Shown here piece after piece: positions 32,853 through 40,815 of a stretch of 40,895 bases of DNA (the first letter of the stretch is position 1; every line of letters begins with the position of its first letter). The notes under the pieces are model-generated. The model saw nothing but the letters and a program-made list of their open reading frames with translations, was not told the DNA's origin and did no database searches. The stretch is from Candidatus Gastranaerophilales bacterium (GTDB lineage: Bacteria > Cyanobacteriota > Vampirovibrionia > Gastranaerophilales > Gastranaerophilaceae). The position numbers were made by a program, and so were the translations under genes. The stretch is from the NCBI GenBank assembly GCA_944325655.1, contig CALVAW010000016.1, forward strand, positions 1 to 40,895, written 5' to 3'.

Positions 32853-35246
32853 TTGGGTTTTGATGAAATATATGAAAAAGTAAAAAAAGCTCTTACTTTG
32901 GAAATAAAGTACCAATATATAAATTTTGACGGAAGAAAAACTAATTTTTCAAAATTTATGACGAGTATTTTGTATGATGTTTTAAAAAGAATAAATAAAA
33001 TAGAAAAACAAAATGTTGCAAATCTGATTAATTTATTTGAAAGTTATGCTTTTGATAGTGTGTCTAATCGAAAATATACAATAGATAGAACTCTTGAGCT
33101 TTTTGACAGACTGAGAAAACAAATTAAGCCGAGAAATAAAAAAAATTTACAAGAGAAACATTGTGAATTTAAAGAAGAAATAGAAGAAGTTGATGTTACT
33201 TTTGTGAAAGGAGTCGGTCCTCGGATTTCCAAGTTATTTAATAAAATCGGTATATTTAAAGTCAAAGATTTAATTGAATATTATCCTAGAAAATATGCCG
33301 ATTATAAAGGACAAAGCAAAATCAAAAATTTAAAACTTGGTGAAAACGTTACTATTTACGGGACAATTGCAAAAGTTCAACATTTTACCACGCAAAAAAA
33401 ATTAACCATATTTACAATTTATATTAAAGATTCAACCGGAATTATACCTGTTAATTTATTTGTTAAAACAAATAACAGAAGGATTATAGAGCATTATAAA
33501 AAAATGTATCCTGTAAATTCTACCGTTATGGTATTGGGAACGGTAAAATTTGACGATTACAATTCAAGAACAACATTGGATAAAGTTCAAATTCAGGTAT
33601 TGGGGGAAAGTGGAGAAATTGAATTTGATAAAAACAGGATTGTACCGATATATCCTTTAACTGAGGACTTAAATTCTAAAACTCTTGTAAATGCTATAAA
33701 GAATGCGCTTGAAAAATTTTGGGATAAGATATATGAACCTTTACCTGATTATATTTTAGACGAACTTTTTTTGGTAAAAAAAAGAAATGCAATATCAACT
33801 CTGCATTTTCCTTCTTCGTTTGAAGAAATTGAAAAATCAAGATACAGGCTTGTATTTGAAGAATTTTTTTCTTTGCAGCTTAATCTTGCTTTGTTAAGAA
33901 AAGAAAGTGAAGAAAATGAATCTATTAAATTGGAAATTAAAAAAGGGGGTTTGGTAGATAAATTCATCAATAGCTTGCCATTTGAATTAACTAATGCACA
34001 AAAAAAAGCTGTTGATGAAATATTAAAGGATTTAGGTTCTTCTAAGCCAATGCAAAGATTGCTTCAGGGGGATGTCGGTTCGGGAAAAACAGTGGTAGCA
34101 TGTATAATGCTTTTATGCGCCATTGAAAATGGATACCAAGGAGCAATCATGGCTCCTACAGAGATTTTAGCTCTTCAGCATTATAGGAATTTTTCATCTT
34201 GGCTTACTCCTTTAGGTTTAAGTGTAGGTTTGTTTATTGGTAAAAGTACGCAAAAAGCTAAAAAAGAAGCCTATATTAATTTAAGAAACGGTCAAACTCA
34301 TATAGCCGTTGGTACCCATGCTCTAATACAAGAGGGGGTAGAATTTAATAATTTAGGAGCAATCGTAATAGATGAGCAGCATAGGTTCGGTGTTAAACAA
34401 AGAAACGCTTTATTGAATAAAGGAAAAATGCCTCAGATGTTAAATATGACTGCTACACCAATACCAAGAACACTTGCTTTAACTTTGCATGGCGATTTGG
34501 ATATGACGATAATGAATGAGCTGCCAAAAGGAAGAAAGCCTGTTATAACAACTCTTGGCGGAATACAGGAAAGAAAGAAAGCTTATGATTTGATTAAAAG
34601 AGAGATATTTTTTAAGCATCAGGCTTATATAGTTTATCCTTTGATAGAAGAATCAGAGACTATAACCGCAAAAGCAGCTACTCAGGAGGTTAAAAAACTT
34701 CAGGAAGGCGAATTTCAAGGATATAAGATAGGACTTTTACACGGTAAAATGTCAAATATTGAAAAAGACGAAGTTATGAATGATTTTAAAAACGGTAAAT
34801 ATGATATACTCGTCTCTACTACGGTTGTTGAGGTTGGAGTTGATAATCCGAATGCGACCGTTATTATAATCGAAAATGCTGAAAGATTTGGTTTATCTCA
34901 ATTACATCAATTGAGAGGGCGTGTGGGAAGGTCTGATGAACAATCCTACTGTGTTTTAATTACAACAAGTTCGACAGTAGATGTTAAAAAACGATTAAAT
35001 ATAATGACAAAAACAAATGATGGTTTTATTATTTCTCAAAAAGATTTAGAATTGAGAGGTCCTGGAGAATTTCTCGGTACAAGACAATCCGGCCTTCCGG
35101 ATTTTAATCTTGCAGATTTAGTTAATGATGTCGAGATTTTAGATGTTGCAAGAAAATATGCGTTTGAATTTGCAGAAAATAAAAATATCGAAGACTATCC
35201 TCTATTAAAAAATGAAGTGTTGAGTCATAATCTTTTTAGGGGCTAA
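32853..35246 (+). CDS. recG: ATP-dependent DNA helicase RecG, 797 aa
   Basis: RecG rewinds stalled replication forks and branch-migrates junctions. A wedge/OB domain (about 110-270, VKGVGPRISKLFNKIGI) is followed by the helicase core: Walker A GDVGSGKTVVA, DEQHRFGVKQR, MTATPIPRTLALT, then VVEVGVDNPNAT and QLHQLRGRVGRS. An N-terminal extension of about 100 residues makes it longer than E. coli RecG (693 aa), as in cyanobacteria. The start is TTG 32853, supported by AGGG 8 nt upstream. That site overlaps the stop of the cyclase gene. Its last 4 nt overlap the end of fliN on the other strand. Confidence 0.95.
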   Translation: MGFDEIYEKVKKALTLEIKYQYINFDGRKTNFSKFMTSILYDVLKRINKIEKQNVANLINLFESYAFDSVSNRKYTIDRTLELFDRLRKQIKPRNKKNLQEKHCEFKEEIEEVDVTFVKGVGPRISKLFNKIGIFKVKDLIEYYPRKYADYKGQSKIKNLKLGENVTIYGTIAKVQHFTTQKKLTIFTIYIKDSTGIIPVNLFVKTNNRRIIEHYKKMYPVNSTVMVLGTVKFDDYNSRTTLDKVQIQVLGESGEIEFDKNRIVPIYPLTEDLNSKTLVNAIKNALEKFWDKIYEPLPDYILDELFLVKKRNAISTLHFPSSFEEIEKSRYRLVFEEFFSLQLNLALLRKESEENESIKLEIKKGGLVDKFINSLPFELTNAQKKAVDEILKDLGSSKPMQRLLQGDVGSGKTVVACIMLLCAIENGYQGAIMAPTEILALQHYRNFSSWLTPLGLSVGLFIGKSTQKAKKEAYINLRNGQTHIAVGTHALIQEGVEFNNLGAIVIDEQHRFGVKQRNALLNKGKMPQMLNMTATPIPRTLALTLHGDLDMTIMNELPKGRKPVITTLGGIQERKKAYDLIKREIFFKHQAYIVYPLIEESETITAKAATQEVKKLQEGEFQGYKIGLLHGKMSNIEKDEVMNDFKNGKYDILVSTTVVEVGVDNPNATVIIIENAERFGLSQLHQLRGRVGRSDEQSYCVLITTSSTVDVKKRLNIMTKTNDGFIISQKDLELRGPGEFLGTRQSGLPDFNLADLVNDVEILDVARKYAFEFAENKNIEDYPLLKNEVLSHNLFRG

Positions 35247-35665
35247 TTGTTTATATTTTTGCCAAGACTTGTGCTTGTAACTCTTACGCCAAATTTATCT
35301 TCAATTACTATAACTTCTCCTTTAGCAACAAGTTTTTCATTAACGTATATTTCAACTTGCTCGCCTGCAATTTTTTCAAGCTCAACTATAGAGCCTTTTT
35401 CCATCTCCATTACTTCTTTAATTGAAGATTTTGTTCTGCCCAATTCGACACTTATATGCATTAAAACATCTTGCATAATATCAAGATTTTTCTTTATTGA
35501 GCGGTTTGCAGGAGCTTCTTTGAATTCTTGAAATTTGACAGGTCGAACGGTGACGAGCTCTTGAGTTGAATTATTGTTTTCGATTTGCTCGTTTTTTTCA
35601 ATTTTATCTTTTGTTTCATCGAAGGATGAATTTTCGTTATTCAATTTTTCTTCTTTTTCTTCCAT
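35243..35665 (-). CDS. fliN: Flagellar motor switch protein FliN, 140 aa
   Basis: FliN is a C-ring protein of the flagellar switch. The C-terminal SpoA domain is clear: MHISVELGRTKSSIKEVMEM, then GSIVELEKIAGEQVEIYVNE and KLVAKGEVIVIEDKFGVRVT. The first 65 residues are acidic, low-complexity linker. It is 2 nt after fliL and is the last gene of a three-gene minus-strand unit. Convergent overlap with recG is 4 nt. Confidence 0.92.
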   Translation of the reverse strand: MEEKEEKLNNENSSFDETKDKIEKNEQIENNNSTQELVTVRPVKFQEFKEAPANRSIKKNLDIMQDVLMHISVELGRTKSSIKEVMEMEKGSIVELEKIAGEQVEIYVNEKLVAKGEVIVIEDKFGVRVTSTSLGKNINN

Positions 35666-35667
35666 CT

Positions 35668-36276
35668 TTATTGAATTATAAATTGTCCGAAGCTAACTCT
35701 CATAACTTCTCTTTGACCTTCAAAAATATTGTTTACCATCTCAAGAATTTCTTCTTTCGCTATTTCTTTTCCTGTAGGAGTCGATAGCTCATCAGATGTT
35801 TTATTAGATAAAACCGAAATAACGGCATCTCTGATTGCAGGTTTATATCTTTCCATTTCCGCAATTATAGCAGCTTCAGGATCAACTGCAGTTGCACCAT
35901 GACCTCCGGAAGGAGCCGGATTTTCAGCTTCTGCCATTTCGGCTTCTGTTTTAGACAATTCCATAGCTATTCCGACTTTTAAATATCTTCTGTGTGTGGT
36001 ATCGGCAAGATTTAATATAAATTCTCCTAAATCCAATAATATTCCTTCTTGTCTTATATCTTCTCCTTCTTCTTCCGTTTGTTCTTCCTGAGGAAGAAGT
36101 TTCGCTATTTTTCTATTCATGGATGAATCAATCATAAAATACATGATTAGCATTGAAACGATTACCACAACAATTAATATGACATTGTTTAGTATCATAA
36201 TCATATTGGGAGTAAGTTCCAAAGACGGTTTTTTATTGGGATTTTTATCTTCTTTATTATCTACAGGCTTTACCAT
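35668..36276 (-). CDS. fliL: Flagellar basal-body protein FliL, 202 aa
   Basis: FliL surrounds the stator at the inner membrane and supports torque. A short cytoplasmic N-terminus precedes one membrane helix (about 25-47, MIMILNNVILIVVVIVSMLI). The periplasmic domain includes LLDLGEFILNLADTTHRRYLKVGIAMEL, the typical FliL core. An inserted Ala/Glu/Pro-rich loop (about 115-135) is unusual. The ribosome site GGAGGAAAT is strong. It lies between the 310-aa secreted protein and fliN. Confidence 0.88.
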   Translation of the reverse strand: MVKPVDNKEDKNPNKKPSLELTPNMIMILNNVILIVVVIVSMLIMYFMIDSSMNRKIAKLLPQEEQTEEEGEDIRQEGILLDLGEFILNLADTTHRRYLKVGIAMELSKTEAEMAEAENPAPSGGHGATAVDPEAAIIAEMERYKPAIRDAVISVLSNKTSDELSTPTGKEIAKEEILEMVNNIFEGQREVMRVSFGQFIIQ

Positions 36277-36291
36277 ATTTCCTCCAAAATT

Positions 36292-37224
36292 TTATAACCA
36301 GTTATCTTCTTTTTTGTGAAATATTTTATTTTTTAAATTTATTATACCGTTTTTTGTTTTATTTCCAAAATTTACTATTCCGTTTTTTGTTGAATTGGTA
36401 ACATCAACTATGTTTTCTTTTGTGTCGTCTTTTAATTTGTCTGTATCCCATTTTTTTCTTTCAATTTCGGATAATTCTTTTTTTACTCCTATGTTGTGTT
36501 TGTCTTTAGCATATTGTTTGATGTTTTCCCTTGTTATTGCTGTCGGGGGTTCGACAAAATTAGGATTTAACATCTTCATTTTAACATTATATGCAATATC
36601 AGGGCTTATATATTTGGAGTATTCTTTTAAACGTAACATTCCTTCATAGTTGTTTGATATTGTTGTATCAAGATTTTTCATTTTATTATTACGTATATTT
36701 TTAGCATAGATACTTTCCCAAAGCACAATTTCTTTTTCAACATCCACAAAACTTACATAAACTGAAACTCTGTGTGTCGGGTTAACAACATCCATTCCTG
36801 AAATATTTAAAACATTCCACATTGTGTTTTTAAGAAAATCACGTTGTATATCCATTCCCATGGTTATTACAACCATTTTTTTGACCCCTATCTTTTTTGC
36901 GATTTTTTTTAAAAGCGGATATTCTATATTATATCCTTGTTGGAGTCCTTGAAGGGATTCTAAGTCGTATTGTCTTATGCCTGCTTGTTTTAGTGCACTT
37001 TGTGCAGAATCAATCGGAATAACTTGTACGTTTCTTCTTATCAAGCTTGCTCTTACGTCTTGAGCGAAAAATTCAGGAGTTCTGAAATATGCGTTATAGT
37101 AGTTTACAGGTGTTAGCAAGGTATCTGTTATGATACCGATTTTTTCAAGTGCAAAACAGTTTAAGTTGCAAAAAGTGAAAAAACAAAGCACCAATACGAC
37201 TTTTTTTACAAATCCCCTTATCAT
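36292..37224 (-). CDS. Secreted hypothetical protein in the flagellar unit, 310 aa
   Basis: Not recognised. Residues 1-25 are a signal peptide (VVLVLCFFTFCNLNCFA) with cleavage likely before LEK. A mixed alpha/beta domain (about 26-185) includes IGVKKMVVITMGMD and SVYVSFVDVEKEIVLWES, resembling periplasmic proteins that form stress- or outer-membrane-linked folds. The C-terminus has short repeats with the pattern KNGI-N-(L/F)-x-NK. A flagellar role is inferred only from its position upstream of fliL and fliN. A GATAAT lies 9 nt before the ATG and there is no ribosome site. Confidence 0.6.
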   Translation of the reverse strand: MIRGFVKKVVLVLCFFTFCNLNCFALEKIGIITDTLLTPVNYYNAYFRTPEFFAQDVRASLIRRNVQVIPIDSAQSALKQAGIRQYDLESLQGLQQGYNIEYPLLKKIAKKIGVKKMVVITMGMDIQRDFLKNTMWNVLNISGMDVVNPTHRVSVYVSFVDVEKEIVLWESIYAKNIRNNKMKNLDTTISNNYEGMLRLKEYSKYISPDIAYNVKMKMLNPNFVEPPTAITRENIKQYAKDKHNIGVKKELSEIERKKWDTDKLKDDTKENIVDVTNSTKNGIVNFGNKTKNGIINLKNKIFHKKEDNWL

Positions 37225-37354
37225 AGTAATAAAATTATCGAATATATTTTATTCAATTAAAATCATATATTTAGTTGATTTTTTTGACTTTATTAAAATT
37301 TTTATTAAACAGTTATTGTAAATCAGTCGTAAACGTATATAGGAAAGTATATTT

Positions 37355-37366
37355 ATGGATTTATAA
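37355..37366 (+). other. Three-codon minigene (M-D-L) coupled to fliJ
   Basis: AGGAAAG (37341-37347) is well placed for the ATG at 37355. That frame is ATG-GAT-TTA-TAA, and its stop shares a base with the fliJ ATG (TAATG). The fliJ start itself has no nearby ribosome site, so fliJ may depend on reinitiation after the minigene. Confidence 0.4.
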
Positions 37367-37851
37367 TGCCTTTTTCTTATAGATTGCAAAAAATTCTTGA
37401 AATTAGAATAAGAAAAAAAGAACAACAACTGCAAGCAGTTATAAAAGCTCAAAGCGAGGTTGATAGAATTGAATTATTGATAATAAAAAATCTTCAGCAG
37501 ATAGATGATTTAACAAAACAAATGAGAAAAGCCGATCCTATGATGTATGAACAATATGATAAATATATTAAACATTTATGGGAAGAAGATAAAAAATTAA
37601 AACAACAAAAACTGGAAGCTCTCGAAGTTTTGGAGAAAGAAAAAGAATTGTTGAAATTAAGAGAGCAGGAAGTAAATGTTTTAGAAAAACATAAGGAACA
37701 TCAAAAAGAAAATTATATACAAGAACAAAAAGCACTTGAGCTTAAAGAATTAAATGAAATCGGTTCACAAAGGTCTTTTATAAAAAATCGAGAGAAAAAA
37801 GAAGATATTGAATTAGAAGAATATATAGAAAAAATAAAAAATGGAAATTGA
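37366..37851 (+). CDS. fliJ: FliJ-like flagellar export chaperone, 161 aa
   Basis: FliJ is the coiled-coil stalk of the flagellar export ATPase. The N-terminus FSYRLQKILEIRIRKKEQQL matches the FliJ/YscO start (F-x-(Y/F)-x-L-x-x-hLxhR). The whole chain is predicted coiled coil, rich in Glu, Lys and Gln. It overlaps the FliK-like gene by 11 nt and so heads a fliJ, fliK-like, hook/rod operon. Confidence 0.8.
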   Translation: MPFSYRLQKILEIRIRKKEQQLQAVIKAQSEVDRIELLIIKNLQQIDDLTKQMRKADPMMYEQYDKYIKHLWEEDKKLKQQKLEALEVLEKEKELLKLREQEVNVLEKHKEHQKENYIQEQKALELKELNEIGSQRSFIKNREKKEDIELEEYIEKIKNGN

Positions 37852-38491
37852 TACTATATCAAAACAAGAATATAATGAAGATTTGGTTCAAACTAATTTA
37901 AGAGAAATTTTTGAACCGGAAAGTTATATAAGTGTAAAAGATGCTAATCCTTTTTACAGTGTTAAAACACGTCTCCAAGAGATAATAGAGAATTTGATTT
38001 CACCAAAAGAGATTAATTTTGAAGAGGAATTAAATGCTAAATTTTTGGAGTTGGATTTTGGTTCGGAATTTGATATAGACGCTACAAAAATTGGTGTTCA
38101 AGATGCCATATTTTTTGTTAACTTGTTAAATCAGCAAAACATTATTAATTATTCGGTTGATGATAACGGCATTAATTTGACAACATCACAAGATAAAAAA
38201 ATAAATGCAACAAAGTCTCTTATAAATGTCCTTCAAACTTCCCTTGATACCAATAAACCGATAAGATTGGATTTTGATAGGGATGTTACCGTTATATTAA
38301 AACTCGATAAAGACGGTAAAGTTCAGGCACATTTTATTCCGGGGACAGCTGAGGTTGAAAGTTATTTAAAAAATAATATACAGTGTTTGAAACAAAGATT
38401 TGATGATGAAAATATAAATTATTCTTCATTGGGATATTCGAAATACAGAGAAGAAAATCAGTCTAAAAGACAAAAAAGGAGCGATAAATGA
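37841..38491 (+). CDS. Short FliK-like flagellar hook-length control protein, 216 aa
   Basis: The C-terminal third resembles the FliK Flg_hook domain: PIRLDFDRDVTVILKLDKDG, then KVQAHFIPGTAEVESYLKNN, then a helix with CLKQRFDDENINYSSLGY and a basic Gln/Arg tail. FliK uses this domain to switch export specificity at FlhB. The chain is about half the usual length, and the long Pro/Gln-rich ruler region is missing. The gene order fliJ, this gene, hook-type gene agrees with the assignment. It overlaps both neighbours (11 and 4 nt). Confidence 0.6.
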   Translation: MEIDTISKQEYNEDLVQTNLREIFEPESYISVKDANPFYSVKTRLQEIIENLISPKEINFEEELNAKFLELDFGSEFDIDATKIGVQDAIFFVNLLNQQNIINYSVDDNGINLTTSQDKKINATKSLINVLQTSLDTNKPIRLDFDRDVTVILKLDKDGKVQAHFIPGTAEVESYLKNNIQCLKQRFDDENINYSSLGYSKYREENQSKRQKRSDK

Positions 38492-39321
38492 GAGATTCAT
38501 ACATAAATGCAATGAATGTACAAAAAACGACCGTTCATTGGATGAATGCAATATCGGAAAATCTTGTTAATATGTATACTCCCGGGTACAGGGAAAATCA
38601 AGTTACATTTAAAACATACCTGGACGCTGCTGTTCCTGACAGAATTCTTAAAAATCAAGGGCAAGGAAAGGCTATTCCGGGTACTTCAAATGAAAATATT
38701 TTTCTTGAAGGCAACGGCTTTTTTGTTTTAAGAAATGACGAAGGAAGAATAGCTTATACTCGCTTGGGAGAATTTAAATTTGACGGAGAAGGCGTTTATA
38801 GAGCGGCTGACGGTTCTAAAGTTCAGGGATATATATTGAATGATAAGGGTGAAATTATGTCAGGAACAAAATCGCTTGATAACGATTCTTTTCAAAATAC
38901 GATTGCTCAAGGCGGAGCGTTATCAGTTCCTACTACTGAAATAAAATTGTGGATAGACCCCGATAATGGTAAATATTTGGGCAAGTATGATGAATTTGAA
39001 ATAAAAGGAGACGGAATTTTATACGGAAAAGCTAATAACGGCAAAGATTCTGCACCTTTATATAAGATTGCAGTTATGAATTTTCATAATCCTCAGGAAC
39101 TTTTTGAGTATAAACAGGGACAATATCTTGAAACTGAATATTCGGGAAAACCGGTTATCGGCAGAGGAGAAATCAGAAGCGGGTTAATAGAGTTGTCTAA
39201 TATTGATTTTAAAGCTAATGCCACATATTGGCAGGAAGCGCAGACTCAGCTTGATTTATCGGGAAAAATAATGTCTACATATAAACAATTGTTAGAATCT
39301 GCTATGGAATTATTAAGTTAA
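38488..39321 (+). CDS. Flagellar hook/basal-body rod protein (FlgE/FlgF/FlgG family), 277 aa
   Basis: An axial flagellar protein. The N-terminal helix ends in ISENLVNMYTPGYRENQVTF, the variant of the NLANxNTxGYK motif. The core contains FLEGNGFFVLRNDEGRIAYTRLGEFKFDGEG. The C-terminus returns to the paired helix: GEIRSGLIELSNIDFKANAT and on to the Leu-rich end. FlgG is about 260 aa, so length suits FlgF/FlgG better than FlgE, but no neighbouring rod genes settle it. It overlaps the FliK-like gene by ATGA. Confidence 0.82.
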   Translation: MRDSYINAMNVQKTTVHWMNAISENLVNMYTPGYRENQVTFKTYLDAAVPDRILKNQGQGKAIPGTSNENIFLEGNGFFVLRNDEGRIAYTRLGEFKFDGEGVYRAADGSKVQGYILNDKGEIMSGTKSLDNDSFQNTIAQGGALSVPTTEIKLWIDPDNGKYLGKYDEFEIKGDGILYGKANNGKDSAPLYKIAVMNFHNPQELFEYKQGQYLETEYSGKPVIGRGEIRSGLIELSNIDFKANATYWQEAQTQLDLSGKIMSTYKQLLESAMELLS

Positions 39322-39332
39322 ATTGCAATAAA

Positions 39333-39338
39333 TATAAA
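39333..39338 (+). promoter_or_regulatory. Possible -10 of the leaderless 261-aa gene
   Basis: TATAAA lies 7 nt before ATG 39346 and no ribosome site is present. The -35 is not clear, so the gene could also be read through from the flagellar operon. Confidence 0.35.
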
Positions 39339-39345
39339 TTAAATT

Positions 39346-40131
39346 ATGAAAAAAATATTTATCTCTCTCAATTTAATAATATTGTATTTCTTCTTCGCAA
39401 TCGGCATTGCATATTGTGAAGAAGATTTTTTCCTTGATACGCCTTTTGAAAATCCTTCTGAAAAAGTTAAAATGCTGCAAAATGAAGAAGCAAAAGATAA
39501 CAAAGACTTAACTGAAAAAAAATCAAGTTGGTTTTCTAAAATTTTTAAAAGAAAAAATAAAAAAGATTCAGAAGAGGAACAAAAAGGTTATTGGGGGGTT
39601 TTGCCTGATATAGGAAGAGACTTTCAATATAAAAGACAAGAATTTGCTTCAAGTAAAAATGAAGATTTAAAAACGCCCGAAAAAAAGGATTTATCGGGTG
39701 ATGAGTTGAAAAAAGCACCTTATGATGATGCTTTATTTTTGGATGTTATTGTTAAAAAAGATAAATCATCAAATTATTTAAATGACTTACAAAAAACAAA
39801 ATTTGCTCTTTTAAATTTAAAAAAATGTATTGAAGAAAATGGTGATATTCAGCGTTTCAATGCTTGTGTCAATATGATAGATTTATATACTAAAAATCTT
39901 AAAACAAAATATCAAAATAAGTCAGAATCTTTTAAAGAAAGTTATATTGATATATTAACAACAAATTATCATGCAAAGGTTTTAGGCAATTTGTTGTATG
40001 ATTCCAATTATTATGCTCGTTATATTCCTACTATGCAAGGAAAATACAGTGAACAAAACATTGAAAATGAAAAACAAAAACTTTTAGTTAGAATAAATAA
40101 GACGCTTTTTTTAATAAATGGTGAGTCATAG
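39346..40131 (+). CDS. Secreted hypothetical protein, 261 aa
   Basis: Unrecognised. Residues 1-24 form a signal peptide (FFFAIGIAYC before EEDF). A charged linker contains SSWFSKIFKRKNKKD, strikingly similar to SFFNFKRKNKKEK in the linker of the BamA-like protein. From about residue 130 a helical domain includes LKKCIEENGDIQRFNACVNM, with two Cys about 11 residues apart. The gene follows the hook/rod gene by 24 nt, and its stop directly abuts that of the pilin on the other strand. Confidence 0.6.
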   Translation: MKKIFISLNLIILYFFFAIGIAYCEEDFFLDTPFENPSEKVKMLQNEEAKDNKDLTEKKSSWFSKIFKRKNKKDSEEEQKGYWGVLPDIGRDFQYKRQEFASSKNEDLKTPEKKDLSGDELKKAPYDDALFLDVIVKKDKSSNYLNDLQKTKFALLNLKKCIEENGDIQRFNACVNMIDLYTKNLKTKYQNKSESFKESYIDILTTNYHAKVLGNLLYDSNYYARYIPTMQGKYSEQNIENEKQKLLVRINKTLFLINGES

Positions 40132-40725
40132 CTAGTATGCCAGACCGCTTTCGTTTAATCCTATAACATAAACATCTTTTCCGAGTGTATTTGGTCCTTT
40201 TGTTCCGTCAACGTCTACATATAATTTACCCCAACATTTTCCGCTGCCGTTTATTATTGTTGCAGTGTTTGGCATGTAGTAATCAGGGCAATCTTCAATT
40301 TCTGTTACTTCAAAACCTATATACATATTTCCGGGAAGCTTAGCGCCTTTAATTTCTTCATCTGAACAGAAACTCGTGTAATCACAGAAATTAATTCCGG
40401 TGTTTTCAAATTTAAGATAATTGCCATATAAATTTAGAACTTCTTCGGTATTTGCATTTATACCCGATGAATTTACAAGAGTATATTCCCAATCTCCCGC
40501 TACATTTGCCATGAAACTTCCCGTAGGACAGCTTTCAGTTTCAGAGTCTCTTATTTTAACCGACGCTTGTTGTACACTCTCAAAAGCTTTAAATGCGCTT
40601 GCTATATATGTTTTTTCCGTAAAATCTTTTGTTTTTACGTTTTTTATCATAATTAATGCTATAAATCCGATTATAACAAGACAAATCAAAATTTCAGCAA
40701 GAGTAAACGCTTGTTTTTTGTTCAT
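40132..40725 (-). CDS. Type IV pilin-like/pseudopilin protein, 197 aa
   Basis: A class III signal peptide: KKQA/FTLAEILICLVIIGFIALI, with Phe at +1 and Glu at +5, as cut by PilD. After the N-terminal helix comes a globular domain with several cysteines (SCPTG, FCDYTSFCSDEE, EDCPDYY, GKCWGK), which could form disulfides. The C-terminus includes LYVDVDGTKGPNTLGKDVYV, typical of pseudopilin-like proteins with a calcium/Asp loop. It likely belongs to a type IV pilus or type II secretion system. The ribosome site is AAAGGAT. No pilus assembly genes lie in the window. Confidence 0.85.
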   Translation of the reverse strand: MNKKQAFTLAEILICLVIIGFIALIMIKNVKTKDFTEKTYIASAFKAFESVQQASVKIRDSETESCPTGSFMANVAGDWEYTLVNSSGINANTEEVLNLYGNYLKFENTGINFCDYTSFCSDEEIKGAKLPGNMYIGFEVTEIEDCPDYYMPNTATIINGSGKCWGKLYVDVDGTKGPNTLGKDVYVIGLNESGLAY

Positions 40726-40789
40726 ACTGTAATCCTTTTTATAGAGATTATAAAATTTTTTTGCATATTTCGCAAATATTTTTTAAATT

Positions 40790-40815
40790 AAAAGAGCCTC
40801 TTTTGAGGCTCTTTT
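40790..40815. terminator. Bidirectional hairpin terminator
   Basis: Perfect 11-bp stem (AAAAGAGCCTC, 40790-40800, with 40805-40815) and a TTTT loop. It lies directly after the partial minus-strand gene at the right edge, whose transcript it should end. The longer T-tail is on the plus-strand side. Confidence 0.8.
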
